64,000 nucleotides of DNA, from NCBI RefSeq assembly GCF_022808715.1, contig NZ_JAKZKX010000012.1, positions 1-64,000 on the forward strand, read 5' to 3'. The first letter of the stretch is position 1. Each line of letters starts with the position of its first letter. This stretch comes from Fundidesulfovibrio agrisoli. GTDB taxonomy: Bacteria; Desulfobacterota; Desulfovibrionia; Desulfovibrionales; Desulfovibrionaceae. Positions 42,360 to 51,582 of this stretch are shown here, piece by piece. The notes under the pieces were generated by a model that ran no database searches, was not told the origin of the DNA, and was given only the letters and a program-made list of their open reading frames with translations. The translations under genes and the position numbers were made by a program.

Positions 42360-43661
42360 ATGATCTGGGAACCAAAGTACGAAACCATGGAGCGGGACCA
42401 GCTGCGCCAGCTCCAGCTGGAGCGTCTCCAGTCCACGCTGACCCGCGTGGCCCGCAACGTGCCCTACTACCGCAAGGCCTTCGCCGAGGCGGGCATCGAC
42501 CCGGACGACTTCCGCAGCATCTCCGACCTTGCGCGCATCCCCTTCACCACCAAGGCCGTGCTGCGCGACGCCTACCCCTATGGGTTCTTCGCCGTGCCCC
42601 TGCGCGAGGTGGTGCGCCTGCACGCCTCCTCCGGCACCACGGGCAAGGCAACCGTGGTGGGCTACACCGCGGGGGACATGAAGAAGTGGGCCTCCCTGGT
42701 GGCGCGCGTGCTGGTGGCGGGCGGCGTCACCCGCGAGGACGTGGTGCAGATCGCCTTCCATTTCGGCCTGTTCACCGGCGGCTTCGGCTTCCAGCAGGGC
42801 GCCGAAGCCCTGGGCGCGGCCCTTGTTCCGGCCTCCAGCGGCAACACCCGCCGCCAGATCGCCATCATGCAGGATTTCAAGACCTCCGTGCTGGTCTGCA
42901 CGCCCGGCTACGCCCTGCATCTGGCCCGCGTCATGGAGGAGATGGGCGTCAACGCCAACGCGCTCAACCTGCGCCACGGCCTGTTCGGCGCGGAGAGCTG
43001 GTCCGAGGCGGCCAGGGCCCAGATCGAGGACAGGCTCAAGTTGACCGCCACGGACAACTACGGCGTGAGCGAGGTCATGGGGCCGGGCGTGGCTGGCGAA
43101 TGCCTGGAACGAAACGGCCTGCACATAAGCGAGGACCACTTCCTGGTGGAGGTGGTGGACCCGGCAACCGGCGAACCCGTGGCCGAGGGCGAGGAAGGCG
43201 AGCTGGTCATCACCACCCTGTCCAAGGAGGCCTTTCCCCTGATCCGCTTCCGCACCGGGGACCGCACCCGCCTGCTGCCCGGGGCCTGCCCCTGCGGCAG
43301 GACGCTGGCGCGCATGGCCAGGGTCAGCGGCCGCGTGGACGACATGCTCATCCTGCGGGGCGTGAACGTGTTCCCGGGGCAGATCGAGTCCATCCTGCTG
43401 GAGATCGAGGGCACCACGCCCCAGTGGCGCGTGGTGCTGGAAAGCGAGGGCGGCCTGGACCGCGCCACCGTGGAACTGGAAGTGGACGAGAACTTCGTGT
43501 TCGACCGCATGGCCGACCAGCAGCGCTTTCTGGATACGGTGAAGAAGCGCCTGACCTCGGGGCTCGGGGTCGGGTTCGAGGTGCGCATGACCGAGCACGG
43601 CTCCCTGAACCAGGAGGAAGGCGGCAAGAGCCGCCGCGTGCTGGACCGGCGCGGCGCGTAG
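42360..43661 (+). CDS. paaK: phenylacetate-CoA ligase
   Basis: A 433-residue AMP-forming ligase that activates phenylacetate or similar aryl acids to CoA thioesters. The P-loop is HASSGTTGKATVVGYT, the adenylate motifs are LFGAESW and TDNYGVSEVMGPG, and VSGRVDDMLILRGVNVFPGQ marks the PaaK/AMP-binding_C_2 group. It is the last gene of the liv cluster. In anaerobes such genes often go with aromatic amino-acid or aryl-acetate metabolism, so the transporter may import those compounds (inference). Confidence 0.9.
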   Translation: MIWEPKYETMERDQLRQLQLERLQSTLTRVARNVPYYRKAFAEAGIDPDDFRSISDLARIPFTTKAVLRDAYPYGFFAVPLREVVRLHASSGTTGKATVVGYTAGDMKKWASLVARVLVAGGVTREDVVQIAFHFGLFTGGFGFQQGAEALGAALVPASSGNTRRQIAIMQDFKTSVLVCTPGYALHLARVMEEMGVNANALNLRHGLFGAESWSEAARAQIEDRLKLTATDNYGVSEVMGPGVAGECLERNGLHISEDHFLVEVVDPATGEPVAEGEEGELVITTLSKEAFPLIRFRTGDRTRLLPGACPCGRTLARMARVSGRVDDMLILRGVNVFPGQIESILLEIEGTTPQWRVVLESEGGLDRATVELEVDENFVFDRMADQQRFLDTVKKRLTSGLGVGFEVRMTEHGSLNQEEGGKSRRVLDRRGA

Positions 43662-43691
43662 CGGGGCGGTGACGGACGGCGCGTCAGCGGA

Positions 43692-44330
43692 TCAGACCGT
43701 CACGTCCAAGCCCTGGGCTTCGGCCTGGGCCGATGTTGCCGGGGCCTGTTTCGGCAGGCTCTGGTACTGCCTGATCTGCCTGTTCACGGCGCTCTGGGCG
43801 TCCGTGATCTTCGCGTACTCGGCGCGGGTCATCACGCCGTCCTTCATGGCGTCGGTCAGCAGCGAGCGCCCCTTGGCCGCCAGGGCATCCAGGTTCTTGA
43901 GCTGGTCGGCCGTCATGCTCCCGTAGGACTTCACCGACTTGAGCACGCCTTCCACCATGGCCTGTCCGCTCTGCATGGCGGAGACGGTACGGCCCTGGTT
44001 CGCCACAGCCTTGTCCTGGCTTTTGGTCTTGGCGGGCTTTGAGTTGGCGGCCGGAATCATCTTCTCCAGCGCGGCCTTCTCGCTCTGCGTGCTCTGGAGC
44101 ACCCGCTTGTACTCGGCGCTGCTCAGCCTGCCGTCGGCCGTGTAGCGCTCAAGCAGGGCGTCCGTGGCCTTGGACATCTTGACCAGCGCGGCGCGCTCCG
44201 CATCGGAGAGCTCCCCCGACTTGCCGGCGGCCTCGATGCTCTCTTCCAGCTTCTTTCGCTGGTCCGCGATGTCCGCCAGATAGGCGGCGCTCTGCTTCGA
44301 GGCGGAAGAAGAATTCGTAACGGACTGCAT
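43692..44330 (-). CDS. four-motif module protein A, hypothetical
   Basis: A 212-residue helical protein without signal peptide or membrane segment and with a Ser-rich N-terminus. It has two copies of a 37-residue module, each with an SG/YG motif followed exactly 28 residues later by a DG motif: SGELSDAE at 38 and DGRLSSAEY at 66; YGSMTADQ at 136 and DGVMTRAEY at 164. The next gene to the right encodes a protein with the same two modules and the same 28-residue spacing. The motifs resemble degenerate EF-hand loops or SHOCT-type ends, but lack the full set of Asp ligands. Function unknown. Confidence 0.65.
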   Translation of the reverse strand: MQSVTNSSSASKQSAAYLADIADQRKKLEESIEAAGKSGELSDAERAALVKMSKATDALLERYTADGRLSSAEYKRVLQSTQSEKAALEKMIPAANSKPAKTKSQDKAVANQGRTVSAMQSGQAMVEGVLKSVKSYGSMTADQLKNLDALAAKGRSLLTDAMKDGVMTRAEYAKITDAQSAVNRQIRQYQSLPKQAPATSAQAEAQGLDVTV

Positions 44331-44447
44331 GGCTGCCCTTTGGCCGGCTCGCGCCCGGCCATCTCTCACATATTGCCACCTTGGGGACCAACCGGGCGCA
44401 GCCCCCTGCGCCCCCCCGAACGCCGCGCACGCCAGGCGCGCGGCCCG

Positions 44448-45218
44448 CTACACGCTCACGCTCACCGGCTTGTACGCGGCGCTGGCGGCATTGGTCGTGG
44501 CGGCGGCCGCCGCCGCGGCAGGCTGTGCGCCCCCCTGGTTGAAGCTGCGCAGCGTGCGGCTGAAGGCGTTCTGGGCCTGCATGGTCTGCAGGAACTCCAT
44601 GGCGGTGATGGTGCCGTCAGAGCTGGCCCCGGTCACGGACTGGGAGGCCTGGGTCTGGAGCTGCTGCAGCTGGGCCAACTGGTCGGCGCTGTACTTGCCC
44701 GAGGTCTGGCCGGCCTGCAGGCGGGCGTCCAGCCTGGATTCCCGCGAGGTCATGATGTTCTGGGCCAGGGTCTGCAGGTTCTTGTAGAACTGATCCGCCA
44801 CGGAGGCAGCGTCCTGGGCGGCCTGGGCCGAGGGGTCCGTGGCCTGCGCGGCGGACTGCGTAGCGGACTGCGTGGAGGTCTGGCCGGTGGCGGTCGAACC
44901 GGTCTGGGCGCATCCCTGGCAGTCGTTCTGGGCCTGGTCGGGGTGGATCGTCTGGTAGATCTGGCGGCCGTTGGACTTGTAGGAGTCCATGATGGACTTG
45001 AACTCCTCGTTGCTGATCTGGCCGTCGGCAAGGGCCTGCTGGGTCATCTGGTCGGTCTGGTCCTCCAGGCTCTCCAACTGGCTGGCCTGGTCGGTGGTCA
45101 GCTTGCCGGAGGCCAGGCCCTTGGCGATGCGCTCTTCCTGCTTGTGCTTGCGCTTCTGGATCATGCTCTGAAAAATAGAGCTCATATCGCTGGACGTGGA
45201 CGATGTGACGGCATCCAT
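44448..45218 (-). CDS. four-motif module protein B, hypothetical
   Basis: A 256-residue Gln/Ser/Ala-rich protein, paralogue of the preceding entry. Modules: SGKLTTDQ at 37 with DGQISNEEF at 65, and SGKYSADQ at 173 with DGTITAMEF at 201; both pairs are spaced 28 residues. The middle (about 95-140) is a low-complexity Ser/Thr/Gln linker with a CQGC pair. No signal peptide. The N-terminus MDAVTSSTSSDMSS, like that of protein A, resembles substrates of flagellar-type export, which is only a guess. GGGAG lies six bases before the ATG. Confidence 0.65.
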   Translation of the reverse strand: MDAVTSSTSSDMSSIFQSMIQKRKHKQEERIAKGLASGKLTTDQASQLESLEDQTDQMTQQALADGQISNEEFKSIMDSYKSNGRQIYQTIHPDQAQNDCQGCAQTGSTATGQTSTQSATQSAAQATDPSAQAAQDAASVADQFYKNLQTLAQNIMTSRESRLDARLQAGQTSGKYSADQLAQLQQLQTQASQSVTGASSDGTITAMEFLQTMQAQNAFSRTLRSFNQGGAQPAAAAAAATTNAASAAYKPVSVSV

Positions 45219-45367
45219 GGCTCACTCCCCGCCGGGGCGCACCCCGGCAATATTTTCCGATCCTGGCGGATCGCGGGGATGTTTGCCAAACCCGTGCCGG
45301 AAGAGCCGCTTCCCTGCGGGGCGGCTCTTTGCTAGGCTGGGGCATCGACAACGCCAAGGAGTGTCTC

Positions 45368-46222
45368 ATGTGCACCGTCTCCGCCCTGGGCAAGGGCGTC
45401 GCTTTCCATAAGATGCAGGGCTGCGGCAACGACTTCGTAATCATCGACAACAGGGAGCTGCGCCTCCCCGTGGAGCACATGCGCGAGTGGGCCATCAAGG
45501 TCTGCCGCAAGTGCTTCGGCGTGGGCGCGGACGGCCTGATCTTCCTGGAGCAGGCCCCGGCCGGGTCCGGCGCCGACGTGCTCTGGCACTTCTACAACGC
45601 CGACGGCTCCCGCGCGGAGATGTGCGGCAACGGCGCGCGCTGCGCCAGCAAGCTGGCGAGCCTGTTGGGCCTGGCGGGGAAGAGCTTCGTGCTGAGCACC
45701 GACGCCGGGCCGGTGGCCTGCGAGGTGCTGGACAACGGCCAGGTGAAGGTGCGCCTGACCCCCGCCACGGACCTGCGCCCCGGCCAGGATCTGGAAGCGG
45801 CGGGCCAGAAGCTCACCGTGCATTTCGTGAACACCGGCGTGCCCCACGCGGTGGTCTTCCAGCAGGACGTCTCCCTGACGGACGTGAAGCGCCTGGGCAA
45901 CGCCGTGCGCTTCCACGAGGCCTTCGCCCCCAAGGGCACCAACGCCAACTTCGTCCAGGTGAAGGATTCCGGCCACCTGCTGCTGCGCACTTACGAGCGC
46001 GGCGTGGAGGACGAGACCTACGCCTGCGGCACCGGGGCCTGCGCCTCGGCCGTGATCGCCCACAGCCTGGGCCTCACCGGCCCCGAGGTGGAGGTCACCA
46101 CCACCGGCGGCGAGGTGCTGGGCGTGAGCTTGGCCGGGGGCGACGTGTACCTGCGCGGAGCGGCCGAGGTCTGCTTCAGCGGCCAGCTCTACCCCGCCGC
46201 CCTGGGGCTGTCCGGCCTGTAG
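45368..46222 (+). CDS. dapF: diaminopimelate epimerase
   Basis: A 284-residue cofactor-independent epimerase that converts LL- to meso-diaminopimelate for lysine and peptidoglycan. The two catalytic cysteines are visible in AEMCGNGARC and YACGTGACAS, and FHKMQGCGNDFVIID is the conserved start. The ATG at 45368 has AAGGAG six bases upstream. Length fits the family. It is not linked to other lysine genes here. Confidence 0.96.
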   Translation: MCTVSALGKGVAFHKMQGCGNDFVIIDNRELRLPVEHMREWAIKVCRKCFGVGADGLIFLEQAPAGSGADVLWHFYNADGSRAEMCGNGARCASKLASLLGLAGKSFVLSTDAGPVACEVLDNGQVKVRLTPATDLRPGQDLEAAGQKLTVHFVNTGVPHAVVFQQDVSLTDVKRLGNAVRFHEAFAPKGTNANFVQVKDSGHLLLRTYERGVEDETYACGTGACASAVIAHSLGLTGPEVEVTTTGGEVLGVSLAGGDVYLRGAAEVCFSGQLYPAALGLSGL

Positions 46223-46331
46223 CGCCGACGGCCGCAGGCCAGCGGAGCCATCCGGAAACAACGCTCTGAAATTATCGCCGCGCCCCCGCGGGACATGCCC
46301 ATGCCTCGCGGGGCGCGACGCCAGGACCGTC

Positions 46332-46907
46332 ATGCCGCGCTATACCGGGATCAACCACCTCGCCCTGGCCACCGGGGACATGGAAGCCACCATCCGCTTC
46401 TGGCGCGACCTGCTGGGCATGCGCCTGGTGGCCGGCCTGGGCCGTGAGGGCTACCGCCAGTACTTCCTGGAGATCTCCGAGCGCGACATGGTGGCCTTTT
46501 TCGAGTGGCCCCAGGTGGAGCCCCTGCCCGGCAAGGACCACGGGGTGCCCGTCAAAGGCCCCTTCGGCTTCGACCACGTGAGCATCGCCGTGGCGGAAAA
46601 AGACGACCTCTTCGAACTCAAGGCGAAACTGGAGGCGGCCGGGTTCTGGGCCTCCGAGGTGCTCGACCACGGGTTCATCCTCTCGCTCTACAGCTTCGAC
46701 CCCAACAACGTGGCCATCGAGTTCAGCTGGCCCGTGCCCGGGGTGGATCTGCGCGCGCGGCCGCGCATGGCTGATTCGCACCGCCCGCCCTGCGGCCTGG
46801 AGGGCAGCGAGCCCCGGCCCGGGTTCTGGCCTCAGGCCGACCCCATCCCCGAAGATGACCGGCGCGTCTACCCGGGCGAAGGGCGGGAGCTGATCGAGGA
46901 CGATTGA
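46332..46907 (+). CDS. VOC-family (glyoxalase-like) protein
   Basis: A 191-residue protein. The first ~135 residues form a vicinal-oxygen-chelate fold: INHLALATGDMEATIRFWRD with the first His metal ligand, FDHVSIAV with the second, and NNVAIEFSW with the Glu ligand. Members are glyoxalases, dioxygenases or resistance proteins. The 55-residue C-terminal extension, rich in Pro, Arg and acidic residues, is unusual. The substrate is unknown. The gene is single, with 205 bases before the histidine kinase. Confidence 0.82.
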   Translation: MPRYTGINHLALATGDMEATIRFWRDLLGMRLVAGLGREGYRQYFLEISERDMVAFFEWPQVEPLPGKDHGVPVKGPFGFDHVSIAVAEKDDLFELKAKLEAAGFWASEVLDHGFILSLYSFDPNNVAIEFSWPVPGVDLRARPRMADSHRPPCGLEGSEPRPGFWPQADPIPEDDRRVYPGEGRELIEDD

Positions 46908-47046
46908 TCCCCCTTCGGATTCACCTTGCCGCCGTGTGCGCCTGACGGGCGGGACTCGGCCGTCCGAATCCCCGCGGGCCAAGCCGGGGAGTATCTCTCC
47001 CGGAAATTTTTTCTTCGTGTCCCGCATCTCTATCGCTCCTCAACGC

Positions 47047-47075
47047 TGGACGCGGCTATGACAATAGTGGATAAT
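47047..47075 (+). promoter_or_regulatory. sigma-70-like promoter of the histidine kinase gene
   Basis: TGGACG and GATAAT are separated by 17 bases. The -10 box overlaps an upstream in-frame ATG at 47074, so transcription would start after it; this supports the later start at 47113. Confidence 0.65.
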
Positions 47076-47112
47076 GAGAAGTATTCACGCCCGCCCCGTC
47101 CATGGAGATTCC

Positions 47113-49269
47113 ATGCCCAGGTTGAAGCCGCTCGGAATAATCTCCGTCTACGCCATCGCTAGCGCGTTGTGGATATTCTTTTCCGACAAGGCCGCCGCGA
47201 CGCTCTTTACGGACTCGCCCGACGTTCTCCGCTGGGTGAGCACGCTCAAGGGCTGGTTCTACGTCGTCGTCATCGCCGGCATGCTCTGGCTGCTGCTGAG
47301 ACGCTTCGAAAAGCAGCACTCCGTCCAGGCCGCGGCCCTGGCCGAGAGCGAATCGCGCTATCGCTCCGTGATCGAGAACATCCCCGACGTCTACTACCGC
47401 ACCGACGCCGCCGGGAACCTGATAATGCTCAGCCCCTCCGTGCTGCCGCTGCTCCGCTACGACTCGCTGGATCAACTGCTCGGGAGGTCCAACGCGGGTT
47501 TCTGGGAACACCCCGAACAGCGCGAGGCCTTCATGGAGCTCATCAACCGGCAGGGCGAAGTACGCGATTACGAGGTCAGCCTCCTGCGCAGCGACGGCAT
47601 CCCGGTCGTGGTCTCGACCAGCAGCAAGCTCTTCCGCGACTGCACCGGGGCCGTGGCCGGCATCGAGGGCATCTTCAGGGACATCTCCACGCGCAAGCAG
47701 GCCGAAAGATCCCTCAACGACAGCGCCGCCAGGCTGCGCCGGGCCGAACTGGTGGCCGGGACCGGCAACTGGGAGATCGACCTCACCACCCGCATCGTGA
47801 CGTCTTCCGAGGGCGCGCGGAAAATCTACGGCATGACGACAGGCGAAATGACCCTGGAGGCCGTGCAGAGCCTGCCCTTGCCCGAATACCGCACCATGCT
47901 CGACAACGCGATGCTCGCCCTTGTCTCCAACGGCGAACCGTACAATGTCGAGTTCAAGATCCAGCGCCCCGAGGACGGCGCCATCCTGGATATCCATTCC
48001 ATGGCCAACTACGACCCGGCCAGCCGCATGGTGTTCGGCATCATCCAGGACATAACGGCCCGCAAGCACATCGAGGACTCCCTCCGGGAGGCCCTGGCCT
48101 TCAACGAGAGCATCTTCACCTACTCTCCGGTGGCAATCGGCGTGTTCGACGGCTACACCGGGCGTTGCGTCCGGGCCAACCCCGTGCTGGCGGGAATCAC
48201 CAGCCTCGACATCGAGGCCCTGGGCAAACGGGGCTTTCGCGATGTCGAATCATGGTTGACCAGCGGCCTGGAGGACCTGGCCGAGCGGGTTCTGGCCGAT
48301 GGCATCTCCCGCCGGTCCGAGGTGAACCTGAAGGGCGATGGCAGGGAGCTCCGGCTGGACTGCACGCTGGCCCGCATGGAGGCCAAGGAGGCGGGGTTCC
48401 TGCTGCTCATCGCTGCGGACATCACCGAGCGCCGCCGCATGCAGGAGATGATGGTCCAGACCGAGAAGATGATCTCCGTGGCCGGACTCGCCGCGGGGAT
48501 GGCCCACGAGATCAACAACCCCCTGAGCGGCATCCTGCAGAACGTGCAGGTCATGCGCCGGAGGCTTACGCAGGAATCCGAGGTCAACGCCGAAGCCGCC
48601 AGGGAGGCCGGGTGCTCCTTCGAGAGCATCGCCCGCTTCATGGAGTTGCGCGGCATCCTGGACAGCCTGGACAACGTGCGGGACGCCGGGTTCCGCGCCG
48701 CCCACGTGGTCACCGGCATGCTCGACTTCAGCAGGCGCAGCGAGTCGGACAATGCCCCCGCCGACCTGGCCGCCCTGCTGGACAAGACCGTGGCCCTGTG
48801 CTCCACCGACTACGACCTGAAGAAGAAATTCGACTTCCGCAACATCCGCATCATCCGCGAATACGAACCGGACCTGCCGGAGGTGCCCTGCTCCAAGACG
48901 CAGATCCAGCAGGTGGTCATGAACCTGCTGACCAACGCCGCGCATTCGCTCATGGGCAGATCCCTCCCCACGATCACTCTGCGCACTGCGCACGAGGGCG
49001 AGGTGGCCCGCATAGACATCGAGGACAACGGCGCGGGCATGGACGAGGCCACGAGGCGCAAGGTCTTCGAGCCCTTCTTCACCACCAAGCCCGTGGGAGA
49101 AGGCACCGGGCTCGGCCTCTCGGTCTCCTATTTCATCATCACCAGCAACCACGGCGGCAGCCTGGACGTAGCATCCACCCCCGGCAAAGGGTCCTGTTTC
49201 ACCATTCGGCTGCCCTACCGCGCGGGCTCCGTGTCCGCCGCCAGACGCAACGCCAGGCTTCACGCCTGA
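47113..49269 (+). CDS. membrane-anchored PAS sensor histidine kinase
   Basis: A 718-residue sensor kinase. Two N-terminal membrane helices (about 6-24 and 47-63) flank a short periplasmic loop. Three PAS domains follow (about 80-200, 215-330, 340-440). The dimerisation domain has the phospho-acceptor His465 in GMAHEINNPLSG, and the ATPase part has N-box MNLLTNAAHSL, DNGAGMD, FEPFFTTK and GEGTGLGLSV. GGAG stands before the ATG and the promoter position excludes an earlier start. No response regulator is adjacent, so it is an orphan kinase; redox or energy sensing through PAS is likely. Confidence 0.92.
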   Translation: MPRLKPLGIISVYAIASALWIFFSDKAAATLFTDSPDVLRWVSTLKGWFYVVVIAGMLWLLLRRFEKQHSVQAAALAESESRYRSVIENIPDVYYRTDAAGNLIMLSPSVLPLLRYDSLDQLLGRSNAGFWEHPEQREAFMELINRQGEVRDYEVSLLRSDGIPVVVSTSSKLFRDCTGAVAGIEGIFRDISTRKQAERSLNDSAARLRRAELVAGTGNWEIDLTTRIVTSSEGARKIYGMTTGEMTLEAVQSLPLPEYRTMLDNAMLALVSNGEPYNVEFKIQRPEDGAILDIHSMANYDPASRMVFGIIQDITARKHIEDSLREALAFNESIFTYSPVAIGVFDGYTGRCVRANPVLAGITSLDIEALGKRGFRDVESWLTSGLEDLAERVLADGISRRSEVNLKGDGRELRLDCTLARMEAKEAGFLLLIAADITERRRMQEMMVQTEKMISVAGLAAGMAHEINNPLSGILQNVQVMRRRLTQESEVNAEAAREAGCSFESIARFMELRGILDSLDNVRDAGFRAAHVVTGMLDFSRRSESDNAPADLAALLDKTVALCSTDYDLKKKFDFRNIRIIREYEPDLPEVPCSKTQIQQVVMNLLTNAAHSLMGRSLPTITLRTAHEGEVARIDIEDNGAGMDEATRRKVFEPFFTTKPVGEGTGLGLSVSYFIITSNHGGSLDVASTPGKGSCFTIRLPYRAGSVSAARRNARLHA

Positions 49270-49563
49270 GTTCCGCCGGCGTCCACAGCCTCCTGCCTCC
49301 TGAACCGTCCTCCCCTCTCTCCCCAGGTATCGTGGCGGAGCGACCGCTCGCAGCAACCTCCTCGGCGCGGGACATATCCTTGTCGTCCTGAGCGATTTCA
49401 AGGGCCATCAGCCCGCCATGCCGTCCTCCTTCGCCCCCCAGCCACGCCGGGCGCGCCTTGGCCGGGCCAACCGATTTGACGCCGCAGCCCCAGGTCGGAA
49501 CATGCCGGACGGCCGCATCGCGGCGGCCTGATGCCCAGGCTTCGCGGGCGCCCGCAACCATAG
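49270..49563. other. intergenic region between convergent operons
   Basis: About 290 bases of GC-rich sequence (355 with the terminator) after the kinase gene. No supported gene; a 120-codon antisense frame overlaps the kinase end and lacks a ribosome site. Nothing else recognised. Confidence 0.5.
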
Positions 49564-49592
49564 AAAAAGGGGCCGTCCTTGCGGACGGCCCC
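49564..49592 (-). terminator. intrinsic terminator of the dsr operon
   Basis: On the minus strand AGGGGCCGTCC and GGACGGCCCCT pair across GCAA and run into TTTTTC, 33 bases after the dsrP stop. Confidence 0.9.
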
Positions 49593-49624
49593 TGCGAATG
49601 CGGTGGAACCTGCTGAGGGAAGGC

Positions 49625-50788
49625 CTACAGGCTGCCTTCCACCTCGGCCCGGACTTCCAGGGCGATCTTCCAGAGGATGGTCAGCACGAAGCCGCCCAGG
49701 GCGTACACCATGAGGGCGATCATGATCTCCGGCCCGGTGGGCAGGTACTCGGTGACCCTCTCGAAGGGGTTGGGGGTGAAACCGGCGGCGATGAGGCCCA
49801 TGCCCTTGTCGATCCAGGTGCCGATGACCAGCATGATCAGGGCGGGCACCAGGATGTCGGGGTTGTAGCGCCACTTGTAGGGGATCAGCAGCACCAGCGA
49901 ACCAATGGCCAGGAAGGAGGCCGTCCACATGAACGGGGTCATGTAGGTGTGGCCCTCGAAGCCCGAGAACAGGAACAGGATCGGGTCCATGTGGCCGGGC
50001 ATGTTGGAGTAGAACGCCGTGAACACTTCCAGGAAGAAGAAGAACACGTTCACGCACATGGCGTAGGTGATGGTGGTGGAGAGGGACTTCACGGCCTCCT
50101 TGCCGGGGTCGAACCCGGTGAGGCGCTTGGCCAGCAGCGTCAGCAGCAGCAGAATGGCCGGGCCGGAGCAGAACGCCGAGGACAGGAAGCGGGCGGCCAG
50201 GATGGCGGTGAGCCAGAAGTGGCGGCCCGGAAGGCCCGCGTACAGGAAGGCCGTGACCGTGTGGATGGAGAAGGCCCACACCACGGAGGTGTACACCAGG
50301 GGCTTCACCCACGTGGGCGGAGACATGCGTTTCCAGTAGGCCATCAGGCTGGTCCAGCCGATGACGGCGTTCAGGATCAGGTAGCCGTTGAGCACCACCA
50401 TGTCCCAGAAGAGCACGGAACGCGGGGTGGAGTTCAGCAGCACGTTGAGCATGCGCTGCGGCTGACCAATGTCGATGACGATGAAGCCCAGGCACATGAT
50501 GACCGCGGCGATGGCGAGGAACTCGCCCATGATGATCATCTTGGAGTAGGCTTTGTAGTGGTGGAAGTAATACGGCAGCACCAGCATGACCGCGGAGGCG
50601 GCGACGCCGACCATGTAGGTGAACTGGGCGATGTAGAATCCCCAGGACACGTCGCGGGAGAGGCCGGTGACCATCAGGCCGTTGTTGAGCTGTATGAGGT
50701 AGAACCCGCCGCCGATGCCCATGACGGCCAGGAACACCATCAGCGCACCGAAGTAGCGGGGGCTTCCTTTGAGGGCTTTTTCAATCAT
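49625..50788 (-). CDS. dsrP: DsrP, quinone-interacting membrane subunit
   Basis: A 387-residue NrfD/PsrC-type membrane protein with about ten helices (for example WGFYIAQFTYMVGVAASAVM; FWDMVVLNGYLILNAVIGW). In DsrMKJOP it exchanges electrons with menaquinone and passes them to the periplasmic subunits DsrO and DsrJ. It is the last gene of the operon, 10 bases after dsrO, and is followed by the operon terminator. The order M-K-J-O-P is the one typical of sulfate reducers. Confidence 0.95.
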   Translation of the reverse strand: MIEKALKGSPRYFGALMVFLAVMGIGGGFYLIQLNNGLMVTGLSRDVSWGFYIAQFTYMVGVAASAVMLVLPYYFHHYKAYSKMIIMGEFLAIAAVIMCLGFIVIDIGQPQRMLNVLLNSTPRSVLFWDMVVLNGYLILNAVIGWTSLMAYWKRMSPPTWVKPLVYTSVVWAFSIHTVTAFLYAGLPGRHFWLTAILAARFLSSAFCSGPAILLLLTLLAKRLTGFDPGKEAVKSLSTTITYAMCVNVFFFFLEVFTAFYSNMPGHMDPILFLFSGFEGHTYMTPFMWTASFLAIGSLVLLIPYKWRYNPDILVPALIMLVIGTWIDKGMGLIAAGFTPNPFERVTEYLPTGPEIMIALMVYALGGFVLTILWKIALEVRAEVEGSL

Positions 50789-50798
50789 GGCCGCACTC

Positions 50799-51581
50799 CT
50801 AGAGAATGTAGAAGACGCTGGGATCGGTGCCGGCGTCGGGTTTGCGCCGGATGGCGTACTTCTCTTTCAACACCTTCCTGACCTCGGACTTGGGGTCCTC
50901 AAGGTCGCCGAAGACCATGGCTCCGCCGGAGGCCTCGACGCACAGGGGCAACTTGCCCTGGGCCAGCTTCTCCACGCAGAAGGTGCACTTCTCCACCACG
51001 CCTCGGGTGCGGTGGGGGTACTGCAGGTTCAGCTTGTCCTTGGCGATGAACTCGCCGGGGTCGCGGAAGTTGAAGCTGCGGGCGCCGTAGGGGCAGCCGG
51101 CCATGCAGTAGCGGCAGCCGATGCAGCGGTGGTAGTCCATGATGACCAGGCCTTCATCGTTCTTGAAGGTGGCCTTGGTGGGGCACACGCGGGTGCAGGC
51201 CGGGTTCGCGCAGTGGTTGCACAGCAGCAGGTACTTGCGGTGCTCCTGGGCTTCGGCCAGGAAGGCCGGGCGCTCCGTGGGGAAGGAACCCTCGAAGTCC
51301 TCGGTCCAGATCCACTTGATCTCCTGCTTGCCTTCGATCTTGGGGACGTTGTGGTTGTCGTGGCAAGCGTCGATGCATTTCTTGAACAGGGCGTCGTCGA
51401 ACTTGGCGGTGTCGATGACCATGCCCCACTGTTTGGCCTTGGCGGGCTTGGCGAAGTCCGCGGCGGAGGGGAGGGCGTCGGCTGCCTGGGCTCCCTCGCC
51501 GAGGAATCCCAGAGTTCCGGCCGAAAGCCCCAGGGCCGAAACGCCGGCCAGCTTCAGGAAGTCGCGTCTGGAGCGCTGCAT
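50799..51581 (-). CDS. dsrO: DsrO, periplasmic iron-sulfur subunit
   Basis: A 260-residue ferredoxin-like protein exported by the Tat system: the N-terminus RSRRDFLKLAG is a twin-arginine signal. Cys-rich sets such as CNHCANPACTRVCP and CIGCRYCMAGCPYG bind several 4Fe-4S clusters in the manner of NrfC-type subunits. It sits on the periplasmic side between DsrP and DsrJ. It begins one base after the dsrJ stop, so the genes are tightly coupled. Confidence 0.95.
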   Translation of the reverse strand: MQRSRRDFLKLAGVSALGLSAGTLGFLGEGAQAADALPSAADFAKPAKAKQWGMVIDTAKFDDALFKKCIDACHDNHNVPKIEGKQEIKWIWTEDFEGSFPTERPAFLAEAQEHRKYLLLCNHCANPACTRVCPTKATFKNDEGLVIMDYHRCIGCRYCMAGCPYGARSFNFRDPGEFIAKDKLNLQYPHRTRGVVEKCTFCVEKLAQGKLPLCVEASGGAMVFGDLEDPKSEVRKVLKEKYAIRRKPDAGTDPSVFYIL

Positions 51582-51582
51582 G

